Source: Aestuariispira insulae
GTDB taxonomy: Bacteria; Pseudomonadota; Alphaproteobacteria; UBA8366; Aestuariispiraceae
Direction of reading: 5' to 3'
DNA: 64,000 nucleotides
Assembly: GCF_003385955.1 (NCBI RefSeq)
Contig: NZ_QRDW01000009.1
Span: 1-64,000, forward strand
Each line of letters opens with the position of its first letter. Within the stretch, counting starts at the first letter, position 1. The notes under the pieces are model-generated. The model had not been told where the DNA came from, did no database searches, and saw nothing but the letters and a program-made list of their open reading frames with translations. Positions 62,860 through 64,000 of this stretch are shown here, piece after piece. A program made the translations under genes and the position numbers.

Positions 62860-63423
62860 ATGTTTCGTCGCTTGTTTACCGCTTTGATCTTCACCACCGC
62901 AAGCTTGGCCGCCGGGCAGGCTCTGGGCCAAATTTCCCTTTTGGAGAAAAACGAAATCGTCGAAAAAACGGTAAGCGGAGATTACGATGGTGTGCGCTTG
63001 CTGCTCTTGCGCGGCGGCAATGCAAACAGCACTGACAGCAACGGAAAAACCGCGCTTTTTGAGGCTGCTTCCAATCAAGATCTTTCCATCATGGAATTGC
63101 TGATGGAGTTTGATGCGGATGCGGATTGGAGCGATGATCTCGGCAATACTGCCCTTTATTATTCCGTCGAGCAGGCCCGGTATGAATCCGTGCAGTTCCT
63201 GCTGGATGCCAATGCCAACGTCAATCATTCCAACAAACGCGGGGTAACCCCCGTAATGATGGCGGCACGGGTCGGGGATCCCGATATTTTCATGATGCTG
63301 ATGGATGCGGGTGCAGATCCGAGCCTGCGGGATTATTCCGGCAATACAATCATGGATCACGCCCGCCAGTCCCGGAACGGCAATATGGTGAATGTTGCCC
63401 GCCGCGCCGGCATCACGGACTAA
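62860..63423 (+). CDS. Exported ankyrin-repeat protein
   Basis: 187 residues. Signal peptide (RLFTALIFTTASLAAGQALG), then about four ankyrin repeats: YDGVRLLLLRGGNANSTDSN, QDLSIMELLMEFDADADWSD, YESVQFLLDANANVNHSNKR, DIFMMLMDAGADPSLRDYSG. Probably a periplasmic interaction protein. It abuts cobK (ATG follows the stop directly), although a B12 role is not evident. Confidence 0.85.
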   Translation: MFRRLFTALIFTTASLAAGQALGQISLLEKNEIVEKTVSGDYDGVRLLLLRGGNANSTDSNGKTALFEAASNQDLSIMELLMEFDADADWSDDLGNTALYYSVEQARYESVQFLLDANANVNHSNKRGVTPVMMAARVGDPDIFMMLMDAGADPSLRDYSGNTIMDHARQSRNGNMVNVARRAGITD

Positions 63424-63468
63424 AACGCCCATTCGCAGGGACGTCTATACCCGGCGCAGCCTACTATA

Positions 63469-64000
63469 TCAGGGTTCAAGTGCGCCGGATACGGACCGGC
63501 TCCATAGCTGGGCCGGCAGATTGCCGCCGCCCACATTTTTCATCGGCGATGAATCATCATTGCCGAACCAGACACCGGCCACTAGATCATCCGCATAACC
63601 TATGAACCAGGCGTCTCTGTAATTTTGGGTCGTACCGGTTTTTCCGCGCACAACGCGCCCATCGATCCCGGCCCTTTTACCGGTTCCCCAGGCAACAACC
63701 GCCCGCAGGAGATCCCCCATCTGCGCAACCCTGACAGGTTCGACAACCAACGCACCTGTTGTCCGTTCCGACTGGAACAGAACCGCGCCCGCCGCGTCGG
63801 TCACCCGCTCAATCGCATAAGGCCAAACGGAACGGCCGCCATTGGCAAATACACTGTAGGCCGCGGTTAGTTCCAGCAGAGTTACCTCATGCACCCCGAG
63901 GGCCAATGCCGGATCCGCCTCCATCGGCGTGGAAATGCCCAGTCGCCTGGCCGCCTGTATCACCTTGCCCCGGCCCACCTGTTCCATGAGGGCCACTGCC
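63469..64000 (-). CDS. Penicillin-binding protein C-terminal part, cut by window edge
   Basis: At least 177 residues of the C-terminal transpeptidase domain; the gene continues beyond 64000. The KTG motif is GKTGTTQNYRDAWFIGYADD. Upstream block VALMEQVGRGKVIQAARRLG and LGVHEVTLLELTAAYSVFAN match bifunctional class A PBPs (PBP1A/1C type), which cross-link peptidoglycan. N-terminal glycosyltransferase cannot be seen. Confidence 0.88.
   Translation of the reverse strand, partial: AVALMEQVGRGKVIQAARRLGISTPMEADPALALGVHEVTLLELTAAYSVFANGGRSVWPYAIERVTDAAGAVLFQSERTTGALVVEPVRVAQMGDLLRAVVAWGTGKRAGIDGRVVRGKTGTTQNYRDAWFIGYADDLVAGVWFGNDDSSPMKNVGGGNLPAQLWSRSVSGALEP

Overview
The window is about 64 kb of moderately GC-rich, densely coding bacterial chromosome. 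It looks like an alphaproteobacterium, broadly of the Rhodospirillales/Kiloniellales kind (inference). Supporting signs are a RegB/RegA redox two-component pair, an ATP-dependent PEP carboxykinase, an ELM1-family protein, and the ComF / GrxC / Nit hydrolase / DUF1178 cluster with a neighbouring NDUFAF5-like methyltransferase. No rRNA, tRNA, insertion sequence, phage or CRISPR array was seen.

Layout. 0.3-3.2 kb (minus): a TPR lipoprotein, a secreted Gly/Asn-repeat protein and a PEP-CTERM surface protein. 3.2-8.7 kb: patatin lipase, isochorismatase-like hydrolase, solute-binding protein, Lrp regulator, ELM1 protein, LysR regulator. 8.7-11.4 kb: parvulin PPIase, argJ, mutT. 11.4-16.8 kb: membrane protein, methyltransferase, comF, grxC, nit, DUF1178, interrupted by a methyltransferase-acetyltransferase fusion. 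16.9-19.5 kb: an ECF41 sigma factor with its carboxymuconolactone-decarboxylase partner, a VOC protein and a HugZ-like protein. 19.9-23.9 kb: pckA, an HD-GYP protein, a YqaA-type membrane protein and a lipoprotein.

Cobalamin genes fill three blocks: cobT and cobS-cobC-unknown-cobU-cobW (24-28.8 kb); cbiX-unknown-cobH-cobL-unknown-cobI-cbiG/cobJ-cobM (32.2-39.8 kb); cobA-cobB divergent from cbiD-cobK (58.7-62.9 kb). Together they encode every recognised step from uroporphyrinogen III to cobyrinate a,c-diamide by the early-cobalt-insertion ('anaerobic') route (CbiX, CbiG, CbiD present; CobG, CobF, CobN absent), plus the nucleotide-loop steps. cobQ, cbiB/cobD, the adenosyltransferase and bluB are not in the window. 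regB-regA lie directly after the first block.

Other regions: 40-48.6 kb holds an exported MetX-like hydrolase, a Bcr/CflA exporter, an Lrp regulator divergent from alanine dehydrogenase, a second solute-binding protein, and a LysE-type exporter with an AraC regulator. 48.6-57 kb holds a U32-family protein, a FrsA-like lipoprotein with a MipA/OmpV porin divergent from an OmpR/QseC-type two-component system, an unusual LysR-HTH/PAS-like regulator and a YgjP-like metallopeptidase. The right edge cuts a penicillin-binding protein.

The most interesting candidates are the LysR-HTH/PAS-like regulator, the 17-bp inverted repeat made of tandem TTCAGG half-sites between mipA and its two-component system, a three-hairpin leader before cbiD, alternating inverted heptamers before pckA, the methyltransferase-GNAT fusion, a 33-residue membrane-type small ORF, and three uncharacterised proteins embedded in the B12 operons. 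All functions are read from sequence motifs only; no database search was run.
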